Shown piece by piece: positions 11,120 to 21,599 of a DNA stretch of 64,000 nt. Position 1 is the first letter of the stretch. Each line of letters starts with the position of its first letter. The position numbers and the translations under genes were made by a program. The notes below the pieces were generated by a model. The model ran no database searches. It worked only from the letters and a program-made list of their open reading frames with translations, and was not told where the DNA came from. The stretch is from Armigeres subalbatus (Eukaryota; Arthropoda; Insecta; Diptera; Culicidae). The DNA is taken from assembly GCF_024139115.2 (NCBI RefSeq), contig NC_085141.1, positions 371,775,925-371,839,924 on the forward strand, in the 5' to 3' direction.

Positions 11120-13039
11120 CAGCGGTTCTCAACCTGGGGTACATGTACCCCCAGGGGTACCTTCGCTGATCCCAGGGGGTACCTCGGACGAACATGCGTA
11201 ATGGCGGACGTATCACGATTCCAATAAAAAATTATTTATTTACGCATAGCAATCAGTAAATCCAAACATATCGAATCATGTCCACCACCAACACAGTGTG
11301 TGACAGAAGATCGATAAAACTTCAAAAGCAATCTACTTGATCGAAACAAAATTATGAAATATGTTAAGAATATACTTCTTAACTAAAATATTTAATTTTG
11401 TTTTGTGGGATGAAGAAAGCTTCCTTCCAATCCCCTTTTTAAGAGGCTTAGAAACCTTCTTTCGAGAGGCTCGGAATTCTTTTCGAAGCCAGCCCGCTTT
11501 CAAGTGGTTAGGATGCCTTTTTTCAAAAAGCACCCTTTCAGGAGAGTTGAAAGCTCGGAAACTTCCTTTCAAGGGGCTCGGAATTCTTTCTTCGAGAAGC
11601 TTGGAAGCCTACTTACAAAAGGTTCAGCAACGTCATTTCAAGAGGCTCAAAAGACTCCTTTTAAAAGGCTCGGAAACCTCCTTTCGAAGGGCTTGAAATT
11701 ATTTCAGCCAACTCCCACAAGTGGTTTCAAAGCCTATATACAAAAGGGTCGGAAGCCCAGTTTCAGGAGCCTCGGAAGCTCCGTTTTCAAGCCCCCTTTC
11801 AAATGGCTAGAAAACTTTCTTTCGAGTGGCTCGGAATTTTTTAAATCAGCTTGGAAGCTTACTTTTAAACGGCTCAGCAACGTCATTTCTAGATGATCAA
11901 TGCCTCTTTCAAGAGGCTCAGAAGAACACTTTTAAGAGGCTCGAACATCTCCTTTCGAGAGGTTTGGAATTCTTCTTCCAGCCAGCCCACTTTGAAATGG
12001 TTCGGAAACCTATTTTCAAAAGGTTCGGAAGCCCCCTTTTCAAAAGGGTTTGAAGGCCCCTTTCATGAGATACGGAAGCCCCCTTTAAAAAATATAGAAT
12101 GCCCTCATTCAAGAGGCTGCGATAACCCTTTTTAAGAGGGTCACAAGCCCCCTTTTCAAGAGGGTTGGAAGCCTTCCTTCAAAAGACCCGGAAGCCATTT
12201 TTCAAAAGGCTCGGAAGCATCCTTCTTCATCCTCTTTTAAGTGGCTCAGAAACCCAATCGAGGGGCCTACTTTCAAAAGGCTCAGCAACGTAATTTTAAG
12301 ATGGTCAAAGCCTTCTTTCAAGAGGCTCGAAGGACCCCTTTCATCAGGCTAGGAAATATCCTTTCGAGGGGCTCGGAATTCTTTTTTCAGCCAACCCCCT
12401 TTCAAGTGGTTCTTAAGCCTATTTTCAAAAGGTTTGGAAGCCCCCATTCAAAATGGCTTAGAAGCCCATTTTCAAGAGGCTCGAAAGCCTTTTTTCTAAT
12501 TTCTCCGGAACTTCCTGTGGAGAGGCTCGGAATTCTTCCTTCGAGAAGCTTAGAAACCTACTATCAAAAGGCTCAGAAACGTCATTTCAAGATTCCTAAA
12601 GCCTCTTATCAAGAGGTTCAAAAGACTCCTTCCATAAGGCTCAAATTCCCTCTTTCAGGAAGCTTAGAAACCTCCGTTGGTGGGACTCGGAATGCTTTTA
12701 GCCAATCCCTACGAGTGACTCGGAAGTCTCTTATTTTCAAAAGGGTCGGAAGCCCAGTTTCTGGAGGCTCGGAAGGCCCATTTTCAAGAGGGTTGGAAGC
12801 CCCCTTTCAAGTGGCTCGGAAACTTCCTTTCGAGTGGCTTGGAATTCTTCTTTGAAGAAACTTGGAAGCCTACTTTCAAAAGGTTCGAAAACGTCATTTC
12901 AAGATACTGTCTCGTTTCAATAGGTTCGAAAGCACTCTTTCTAGATAATCTTATGAGTTACACTTATCAACATAGGGGTACCTCAATGAATACAAAAACA
13001 CAAAGGGGTACCTCTCAAGGAGAAGGTTGAGAACCGCTG
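11120..13039. mobile_element. non-autonomous hAT-type DNA transposon
   Basis: A 1920-bp element with terminal inverted repeats CAGCGGTTCTCAACCT and its mirror ending GGTTGAGAACCGCTG. It has an exact 8-bp duplication, TTCTATTG, at 11112-11119 and 13040-13047. CAG...CTG ends and an 8-bp duplication are diagnostic of the hAT superfamily. GGGTACC words recur just inside both ends. There is no transposase; nearly all of the interior (11400-12940) is a minisatellite. It sits in the last codons of the Juan copy A reverse transcriptase. Confidence 0.85.
11400..12940. repeat. degenerate 24-bp minisatellite inside the hAT element
   Basis: About 60 diverged units of the type AGGCTCGGAAACCTCCTTTC fill the element. 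A larger order is visible: a segment containing CAGCAACGTCATTTC or a close variant recurs near 11625, 11875, 12285, 12575 and 12885. Because the unit is a multiple of three, long open frames appear in several frames and encode degenerate FKRLGNLLSRG-like repeats. That explains the open frames without any protein being made. Confidence 0.85.
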
Positions 13040-13296
13040 TTCTATTGCAACGCTCATTGTACCCTTAGTATAAATTAGGTTAAGTTTAGTTTAAGTTGAG
13101 AATATTGTAATTCCTACATGGGTCAATTCAACCAGAGGAAAAATTCTAACTGCCAGAGGCAATTGAAATGTATTAATAATAACTAAAAAGTAACATAGCA
13201 AATAAGGATGATAGTGTTAAGAAAACACGGAACACCTAGTCTAAGAGATGAATGCATGTATTAGATAATTAGCAAATAAAATAAGTTAAAAAAAAA

Positions 13297-15304
13297 GTCG
13301 ATATTGAAAGGATCATCGCTTTATTGAAATATCGAAATGTGGAACAGAAAATCTTGAGAGGCAATAAAAAAGGAACATCACTCGGTGGCGAGTTTTAATT
13401 TTTTTTTGCAAAAATAGTTGCTGACAGCTCGCATTTCCTTAAATACAGTTTCTTGTGATCATTTAAAGCAGAAAAAGGAAAAACGTTTGCTATACTATTT
13501 TCTTAAGACTGTATTAGGAACACGATCACAATTCATGTCTACGCGACTTCCGAGAAGACTCATAAATATATTCCTAAATATTGTACCGCTCATAAAAAAA
13601 TCTACTCCTCCGCTTATTTTGAATCGCAACTACTACTTGTACTACGGATATATTTTACACATCTATGAGAGCATTGGAAAATGGCGAAACTTTGCACATG
13701 GCATGGCAACATTTTGCATTTTGTGGCAATGCATAATATATTCTTCAAGGAATTTCAGCCTTACCACATTCTCAACCCTACAAAAATAATGAAAAAGCTT
13801 AACTTAGTATACTTACCTACCTATTAATTTAACAAAAAAATCCTACGAGGAAAAAAATCCAGCAAGAAAATTTTCTTTCTTCGTACTTTACCGATCTGTG
13901 TTTCCCCCAATGGAGGAGAATACCGCGTGGAACCATCCACCCGAATCATCCAACAAACCCAAATATCCATCAGCGTTTGTTCGAACCGAGCATGAAACAG
14001 GAGGATATGGCGCACGGCTCGACAACCGGTGTGGATTACGTTGCTTATAATTCATAGCCCGAGTGGGAGTGGTGCCCTACTGGCAAAATGAAACCCGCAT
14101 CCCAGGACGGAGGGAGGAATAGCATAATGAAGACCTCGCCGTGACCTCTCCTCCGTCGTCGTTGTCGGTGAGTGAAAACGGCGGCGGCTGGCGATGCTTT
14201 AGGGATTTGTTACAGTTTTAATAAGTTGGTATCAGACCGAGCTGCCACGTCGTCGTCGGCTTGAGGAGAAAATCTGATTCGAAAAGGAGGACCGGGGAAC
14301 GTTAGGGTGTGGTGCGTGCGGATTTGTGGTCTTCGACTAGCTCTGGCAGAGAGGTTGGTTCAACGGTGGTGGTGTCAATTAATTATCAACAAGCAGATCA
14401 TTTACACGTGTTAATGTGTTAATTAAGTGATAAAGCGACCGACGATAAATCAGTGTTTGCACTAACCCAACAATCGGACATACTGAGCTGCAAACTATGG
14501 GAAGAAATATTAGGTTTCTTACGGGAAGTCAGTGGGGATTTGCTCGTGTGATGAAGACTGCAGCAGGGAGCTACTAACGGAGCAACCAACAGGATGATGA
14601 TTTATATATGCTGCTGGATAATGAAAATTTGTTCATTTCCGGTGCTTGGATCTTAGTGGGTGGTGTTATTAACATGCAGACAATAGTGGAGAGCAATTCA
14701 TTCTTTGTTGTTTTTTACAATTCACTATATTTTAGAAGTTGATAATGTTGGATTGGAGCATTCGAAATCGTTCTCCATTCTGAATATTGTTCTCGGAAAT
14801 TGTTCTGAATTTTTCGCATTTATATCTTTAATAATTTCCACATGAAATTTCGATTAACTTCCATGAAAAATTCCGAGTGTCGAGCTTGGCGAAGTACTTC
14901 TGGCCTTGCTGCAGCCGCCGCCTCCACTAGGATGGGGTAATGCCTCCGTCACGAGCTGATGGTTCATGTCCTCTTATTCTCGAAGAAGGTCATCAAGGCC
15001 GAAGAAGATTAGACCGCAAATAACGCCAGTCCGATCATTATCATTTTAATCAGAAGTAACCGACTCAGCAACACCCTCATAAGTTCCTCGGAGTTTGGTA
15101 TAGGGGAAGGAATTCGTTGGGTCAGGATTTGCCTGTAACTGACAATATGATCATGGTAGATCTTACCCCGTAATACAGCACGTAAAAGTGTCTACCAAGC
15201 GATAAGGGTAATATTTATTGAAATATCGAGGAAAAATGTGTTTACTGGGTATACATATTTACAAGCATAGAAAGTAAAGAAAAAAAGTCACTTTAAGTAT
15301 AAAA
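13297..15304. other. non-coding DNA between Juan copy A and gene 1
   Basis: Mostly single-copy in appearance, with a GC-richer part at about 14030-14380. A 123-codon open frame at 13418-13789 has no recognisable domain and odd composition. I see no splice-linked coding exons or element ends, though untranslated exons of a distant gene cannot be excluded. Confidence 0.35.
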
Positions 15305-15308
15305 ACGA

Positions 15309-15314
15309 TTTATT
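15309..15314 (-). terminator. polyadenylation signal of gene 1
   Basis: AATAAA on the minus strand, 19 bases after the TAG stop codon at 15335-15333. It is the only canonical signal close to the stop and fits a very short 3' UTR. Confidence 0.6.
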
Positions 15315-15332
15315 GAGTGCGTTATCATCTAT

Positions 15333-17042
15333 CTACAAGCTAGTAGGGCCTAATCGATCTATATTTTCGTTATTCACTGAATTATTTTCTTTTGTAAACT
15401 CATCAATTGACTTTATTGGCAAATTCGAGCCGTATTCCATCCTGTGAAAAAAAAGAATACTGTAACAATCTTACGACGTTCACTATTGGGCAAGTCCACT
15501 TACATTTTATCATGCATCTGCCTGTTCTCCCGTTTTAGTCGTATTACCGTATCGAGTAAACTGTTACGCACCGCCTCAGATAAGCGGTTCTTCTGTTCGA
15601 TTCTATCGACCATTGCCTTGAGTTCTACCTCAGTTACCTCTGCTTCATTCCCCTGTTTCGGGTTCTCCCGACACCGTGCCTCGAATAGAGTTTTGCTTTT
15701 TCTGATGCTCTTCAACAGCTCTACGTTGTCGAACTGTTCCACTTTCCTAAATATATTCTTGCCGATGCGTAACTTATCATTTTCTTTTTGCAGCACACGC
15801 ATGTTTGTTTGTTGCTCATGAAGTTCCAAAGTTAGGGCAATAATGTTTTCCAGGTCTTCCTTTTGAAGCTGTAGTGTTTGTTGCTAGAAATGTAACATAT
15901 TAGTTAACATAAACTATAGTTGTACTTATTTTACTTACAGTCAATTCTTCACATCGTTTTTTTAGTCTATCCAGTTCACTCATCCTCTGATCTCTTTCCT
16001 CCAAGAGCTCAGATATTCTCCGTTCCTTCTTCAGGACACACACTCTAACATTCGCTAGATTTTGCTCCAAGTTTTCAACTCGTGATCTTAAATCAAGTAC
16101 CTTGTTGTCGCTTTGACTATGATCATAGTCAAAATCTACTTCCAATTCCGAATGCTTTTCGGCTATCGGCATTTCCTTGTTCGCAGTCATATTTTGTGTC
16201 GTCGATATTAACTCAGAAGTATTCTCACTGTTTTGAAACTATTGGAAAGAATTTATCATTACTATTATGTCTATGTAACCACATTAAGTATGAACTTACC
16301 CTCTCGATTATTTCACACTTTGCATTCAATTCAGTTTCCAGTTCCGTGATACGATCCTGTTTCGCTCTACAGTCCGCTTCGTGCTGGTCACACTTCTTCT
16401 GGAGCTGTCTCAGCTTCTCACAACAGTCGTCTTGTGAAGCTGCTTGTTCCGAGTTCATCACAGATGGACCAGGTACTCCGATAACGTCCTGCCGTACGGA
16501 CTTCTCCTTGTTCAACTTTGATTTCGTCGTAGCATTCTGCCTTCGTTGTTCGCCTAATTTGCGTGGAGATTTACGAGGCAATGCCATGCTTACCTTAGTC
16601 TGCTTGTCTGTTGCCTTTTGCTGCTGTTTCTTCATCGGTGACTTATTGAGCCTTACCTTACCGGTTGCCATTGTCTTTCTTTTGCTACGAAGGTAGAATG
16701 GAAGCTTGCCTAACTGGTGAATTGTCTGCTGCGCTTCATCCTTGGTTGGAGTGTCCAGTATGCAACAGTGAGAAACACGCCGTCTGGTCCCCGTCTTTGG
16801 AGTGTTGGTAGTCGAGATAGTATTACTATCAATCGCGCTGGAACAGCTGCGTCTGTTCGAGTTACGCAGTACGGTATTAGATTGCTGAAGCTTAAGTAGT
16901 GGTGTACGGATTACTGGCACATAGATTTCAGCTTCCGGTTGGGTCTGCATCTTCAACACTATAAACGAAACATATGTTAACAAGATACTCTAGATGCAAA
17001 TTAAAACATCTTACCTTCTGATTTCACGTTTTTTACGCTCAT
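15333..17042 (-). CDS. uncharacterised coiled-coil protein, paralogue 1 (5 exons)
   Basis: A complete minus-strand gene predicted from splice sites. Exons are 17042-17015, 16958-16300, 16238-15939, 15883-15504 and 15441-15333; all four introns are 54-61 bp with GT...AG ends, and the joined frame is open for 491 codons. The protein starts MSVKNVKSE. Residues 72-77 are SHCCIL and residues 92-103 LGKLPFYLRSKR; a Lys/Arg-rich stretch follows to about 165. Heptad-rich coiled coils occupy about 190-229, 270-329 and 330-450. The start is the first ATG after a TATA box, and its intron phases match those of the paralogue at 31788-33579. I do not recognise the family: the G-K-x-P-x-Y-L words faintly recall enkurin-type motifs, but not enough for a claim. 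A structural, perhaps cytoskeletal or chromosome-associated, role is only a guess from the coiled coils. Confidence 0.85.
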
Positions 17043-17125
17043 AATTTTGAATTTTGTAAAACACAACTAGAAACTATTTGGATGGATCAAACTGGGTTCT
17101 TCTAAATAATGAAAATAGTCTACAA

Positions 17126-17134
17126 CTTTATATA
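17126..17134 (-). promoter_or_regulatory. TATA box of gene 1
   Basis: The minus strand reads TATATAAAG about 84 bases upstream of the start codon of the 491-aa gene. Distance leaves room for a short 5' UTR of about 50 nt. No other core element could be judged by eye. Confidence 0.45.
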
Positions 17135-17622
17135 ACATTAATATAGCACTAGGTACCAACCATCGTTGAATAGGTATGTTTCTTTAGTGCGATTGTTTTG
17201 AACTGGGTATGTATGTACCAGGTCGTCATTTGATATCACTAAAGATGAACGGGTAGCATTAGAGTAGAGTCTATTCTACTCTACCATACAGGGAGTTGAC
17301 CGTCAATATCAACTTATTTTCATGAGCATCAAGGTAATTTGGGGTTAAATACGAGTTTTCACGCTTAGGATCATAATTGCATTGATTGATTCATCGATGT
17401 TTTCTTTTTATCAATCTGGGGAATTTAGTCAACTTGCAATATAGTTGATAAAGGATGGTTGTATCTTGCATTAGAATCAACAATCACAGTTGTATCTTTT
17501 AATCCAGTTATCCACGAAAGGAAAAATCGACTATTCGTAATCGATCGATAAGTGATATATAGAATTATGTTATTTAGTTAACAGTATTTTGGTACTTAGA
17601 CGTATCCTTATGTTTCACAGTA

Positions 17623-17709
17623 TACACCCGATTCTGTTTTTACAATTTTGAACTGAAAACTTTTTTTACACGGAACGCATCCCCCGTGTAAAAAAAGAAT
17701 CGGGTGTAC
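17623..17709. repeat. short hairpin repeat
   Basis: ACACCCGATTCTG at the left end is mirrored by AGAATCGGGTGT at the right, with ACACGG and CCGTGT words mirrored inside. It is probably a small MITE remnant. No target duplication could be defined. Confidence 0.45.
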
Positions 17710-18569
17710 TCTAATTGATCTTTTGGGTTATTCATTCGAAACCGGTTTGATTTCAACACTGCGGAACATAGATAACACTGATTTCATTTTCAATAATCAA
17801 GCAGCCAACTATCAAATACCCTGTTGGTCAAGCATTGTGCCATTTTTTTCAGCGAAAAATCATATTTCAGACACCTAAATAAGAAATCACTGCACTGATG
17901 TATAGTCAGTCGACGACCTTGAAATTTTAATCAAACTGACCATTTAAACATTTCAAACATATTACATATAAACATATTGCACCCGTTCCTAAAATTGTTA
18001 AACAAGAATACCCCGGCGGGATAATTGGACAACTGTTGAGCCAATTTTCAACGTACCATCCCGCCGCGCTTGTTATCGGACGTTGGATAGAAACATGCTC
18101 ACCAGAGTTACGACCCGCCAGACACTTGAGACATTCGGTTTCGTCCCGATCAGCAATGCATATCAAAATTATAACTCAATTCTATCAATGGTTGTTATTA
18201 TAACAGCGTATGTTATAATTAGATAAATCTATAAACATGTGTCTTCGGCCAGTTTGATTTCGTATCAAAATTATAACAACATTAGTTATGTTATATTGGA
18301 AAACAAGCGGAGGTAATCACCTCCAGTATAACTTGAATCTATGTTAAAATTTTTATTTATCATTATTTTTTTTAAATTTTAATTGCCTACTTTATGGATG
18401 GAAAACTGTCGTTGCCAGTACCAGATTTTTATACGTGATGTTACAATATTTTTCGGAAATAAAAACTCAAAGGTGCAGCCCAATCGGGTTGTACGCAAAG
18501 GTGACGTAGGACTACGTAGCTATACGAAAGAGATGGTATTTGCCATAATAATTTGTGTCTCTTTATTAA

Positions 18570-18790
18570 GTTCACTCCTGACGGAATCCAATTTTCAAAG
18601 TACTCGCGTTTTCAAGGGCACACCATTCGATACGGAAGCAACGCACAACTATCATTTTTATTTTTTCACGCATGCTGCGACGCAGCAAAACTGAAAAAAT
18701 AAAAACGACAGTTGTGCGTTGCTTCCGTATCGAATGGTGTGCCCTTGAAAACGCGAGTACTTTGTAAATTGGATTCCGTCAGGAGTGACC
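18570..18790. mobile_element. palindromic TTAA MITE, copy 1
   Basis: A 221-bp near-perfect hairpin flanked by TTAA at 18566-18569 and 18791-18794. Ends are G(T/G)TCACTCCTGACGG and the mirror, and the arms (about 100 bp) run through GGCACACCATTCGATACGG to a short loop near 18670-18690. A second copy is at 38885-39094. TTAA targets are typical of piggyBac-related MITEs. Confidence 0.85.
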
Positions 18791-18794
18791 TTAA

Positions 18795-19788
18795 CATTGA
18801 GCAAACTGTTCGGGGGTCAACTGAATCAAGAAGGCGAATAATTGCTCCCAGTTGGATGGACTTTGAGTCTCTAACCATGGAATTAACATGACTCATCAGT
18901 CGCATCGCCGCTGAAGAAACTCGACTGGCTTTCAGTATAGGATATCACTATCCTAGAAGACACCAGAAGTGACATGAAACCAAACGCAACTATATTTATT
19001 TGCAACGTTTGGTTTTCGCCCACGATGGGAACGTACGTGACAAAGTGAGGAGAACTTCAAGAATTAATTTCACATAGTTTTTTCAGGACTTAAGTTATTT
19101 ATCCAAGAAGAGGTATTGGCGTGTTCATCGATTGGCTATCATGGCGGAAAGTGAAATTTTCTGGCAAGATTATTTGGTTTTGTTTCTGTTAGTCATTGGA
19201 ATTGAAAACAGTTTTTTCAGAGCCACCATTTTATACAAAAGAAGGTAAACTTTCTTCAAAGTGCAAAACCTAATCGTTTTGCGACGGCAGAAAGCTACTC
19301 TTCGGTAGCAGAATCATAAGCGCTCGATGGCAGGGATAATGCAATAAATTTGTTTGAAATGGATGAAATTACTCACAGCAACCAAGCTACCACGCCAAAC
19401 GCCGATGCCACCGGAACAGTCCATGTTTGCAATCAACCCTGAGAAGAATCAATTTCCTTTTTCTCATGCGCCTTTCCAATAACTAACTGTATCCAAATGC
19501 TTTTCGGAATCTTGCGTTGAAATTATCCGACAGCCACTCGATAATTTTTTGCTAAGCCTCCACCATTTGAAATATATTTTCAGCATTGCTACTGGTGCTA
19601 CCTACGCCTTCGTGCTGCTGTGTCCGCTCCGCTGCATAAAATCTTGTTAAACCGCTCTTTGCCAGAAAGCAGCTTTCTTGTATTCAATAAATTAGGCCCG
19701 TTAGCCCCTTTGTGATCTGATATAGGTGTAAATATAATGTGCATATCTACAACAGTATTTTATTTGAAGGGCTCAAAAGTTTTGAGCA
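18795..19788. other. non-coding DNA
   Basis: No coding exons, repeats or element ends were recognised between the TTAA MITE and the SINE-like retroposon. Confidence 0.35.
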
Positions 19789-19813
19789 TAACGGAGCCGT
19801 ATTCAAGTTATTG

Positions 19814-20756
19814 AGTTCTGTGCGTGATCTCTCATGTTTCGGACAGCAGAACGATCGCGCGGTCGGCCGAATTATTGTGTTCTGCATTGCGCGGCCGGTA
19901 ATAAAATTAATCAGTTCTGTGCGTGATCTCTCTTGTTTCGGACAGCAGAACGATCGCGCGGTCGGCCGAATTATTGTGTTCTGCATTGCGCGGCCGGTAA
20001 TAAAATTAATCAGTTCTGTGCGTGATCTCTCATGTTTCGGACAGCAGAACGATCGCGCGGTCGGCCGAATTATTGCGTTGCGCGGCCGGCAATAAAATTA
20101 ATCAGTTCAGTGCGTGATCTCTCTTGTTTAGAGGCGGGCTTGGTAGTCATATGGCTACTGCTTCTGCCTCATACGCAGGAGGTCATGGGTTCAATCCCAG
20201 GTCCGTTTCATTCTCCTACTTTTTATCTTTCTCTTTATTTTTTATGTTCTAGCAAGCGCTAGAATTGGAAATGGACTTCCATACTGTTTCCATTACTATT
20301 CCTATACCTTCAACTTGAGTATTCTAACAGTAATCTGCTGGAATTGGAAATGAACTATAGAGCTCGTTTCCTACATCCAATTAGAAATTCCATCAGTTAC
20401 CTTCTCCTATCTATCACATTGGCAGCTCGTTAACCAAGACGGACCCCTGCCTCTCCAACCTAACCCAGAAATTCCAACAAATTCCGCATGAACTCGTGGC
20501 AAGTGCAGAGGTATATTCGGCTTGCAGTGGGCGAGTGATTGCATCATCATTTCCTCCCCCTTCCCTACATTGACTTGCATTCTGACGTGGCAGGCGCCAG
20601 TATGACCTAACAAATGAGATCACCAGTACTTGTACATTGAATATGTGTGCTAGTCCCAAGCAAACATCTGTTGGTTCCCTGTGCAAGAACAGCTGATCTG
20701 GTCATAATGGAGTAGCAACTACGAGCAGTCAATCAAGCTCAAGCTCAAGCTCAAGC
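19814..20756 (+). mobile_element. SINE-like retroposon with tandem 5' head
   Basis: A 943-bp insertion flanked by a 25-bp direct duplication at 19789-19813 and 20757-20781 (begins TAACGGAGCCG). From 5' to 3' it holds about 3.2 copies of a 99-bp repeat (19815-20130), a tRNA-like region at about 20133-20203, a non-coding body, and a (CAAGCT)n tail ending at 20756. The tRNA-like part has a box A-like TGGTAGTCATATGG at 20141-20154 and a box B, GGGTTCAATCC, at 20187-20197. A stem CTGC/GCAG encloses the 7-base loop CTCATAC, which would give a CAT (Met) anticodon. Long duplication, internal Pol III boxes and repeat tail together indicate a SINE mobilised by a LINE. Confidence 0.75.
19815..20130 (+). 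repeat. 99-bp tandem repeat
   Basis: Units begin GTTCTGTGCGTGATCTCTC at 19815, 19914 and 20013, with a partial fourth at 20104 after a unit shortened to 91 bp. Units are almost identical, indicating recent amplification. Each contains GCGCGGTCGGCCG. It forms the head of the surrounding SINE-like retroposon. Confidence 0.9.
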
Positions 20757-21048
20757 TAACGGAGCCGTATTCAAGTTATTGTATTAAATAATTCAATAAT
20801 TTTTGTATTGGTAAATCGTACATAACTTTTGATAGGAAAATCATACACCTGAGATTTTTGGACACAATGCACAATATAAGCTAAGATTTCTATCGATGTA
20901 ATAATGTTCCAAATCGGTGGTAGCGAACCTAGCGGAAAAAAAGTTTTTAAAAAGAAATCCAAGAAAAAACTCAATATGGCTGCTTCTATTTTTATTATTG
21001 CAAATTGAGGATACACTCTTCCTCTTTCCAACAATATTCTGGTCTCTA

Positions 21049-21388
21049 CACGGAAGAAAAAAAGTACCCAAAATTTAGTATTTTTAAACTTACTTTTGAG
21101 TTATTTTTTCTCTTCTCTTTCATCCACTCTTTCTTTTGTTGTCAAAAACAAACGAGCCAAACAATCCAACGACGCCAGTTCAATACGGGAAGAAAATTTT
21201 GACTTTTATTACCTGAGGTCGAAATTGAGTGAATTAAACTTACATTTGGGTAAACAAATTTTCCGTTGGGTACTTTTTTAACATGGGAGTAAAGGCAAAC
21301 TACTTCGACCCCTCAATTTTGGCTTCCCGTACGGATGTTCGAGGTTGGGTGAATTAAACTCACTATTGGGTAGTTTATTTCTTCCGTG
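21049..21388. mobile_element. TA-flanked MITE
   Basis: A 340-bp element with ends CACGGAAGAAA and TTTCTTCCGTG and TA at both sides (21047-21048, 21389-21390). The interior is AT-rich with GGGTA words at both ends and no coding region. The TA target fits a Tc1/mariner-type MITE. Confidence 0.75.
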
Positions 21389-21599
21389 TAAGATCGATTG
21401 AGAAATGTTGGAGTTATGACTGTTTTGGTGAGTCAAAAATTGACAAAAATCGAGGGGTTCATTAATATGATTTCTTGTATAACAAACGAGGGGTTCATCT
21501 TTCTGAGAAAATTTAACTCAAATCCTTAATATACTCGCCGAAAGCTTTCGAATGAATATCAATTAAGACATTTTTAAGAACCTCGTGCAAATAGTGGCC

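Larger units (their letters stand above)
5141..13296 (+). mobile_element. Juan-like LINE (Jockey clade), copy A, interrupted
   Basis: A 5'-truncated Juan-like non-LTR element split by four insertions. Its own segments are 5141-5824 (endonuclease, with GDFNAKHRSW and SDHLPVTFE), 6346-6581 (linker), 8636-9382 (reverse transcriptase first half, with YRPISLLSS), 10465-11119 (second half, with SLFADDTGLSAKG holding the catalytic Asp pair) and 13040-13296 (3' UTR and A tail). Joined in that order they match the minus-strand copy at 45281-49880. Frameshifts and stops occur in the endonuclease near 5500 and around 10989 and 11095, so it is dead apart from the insertions. ORF1 and the 5' UTR are absent. 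Confidence 0.85.

Noticed and set aside
11361..13030. Several open frames of 75-204 codons rich in Phe, Lys, Arg, Leu and Gly
   Set aside because: Produced by a degenerate 24-bp repeat in several frames; no start context, domain or splice support.
13418..13789. 123-codon open frame
   Set aside because: No domain, AT-rich, and no related sequence that I recognise.
15444..16696. Plus-strand open frames of 125 and 204 codons
   Set aside because: They are antisense shadows of the exons of the minus-strand coiled-coil gene.
20133..20203. A functional tRNA-Met gene
   Set aside because: Only boxes A and B and an anticodon-like loop are tRNA-like; no acceptor stem pairs, and it is embedded in a retroposon with a target duplication.
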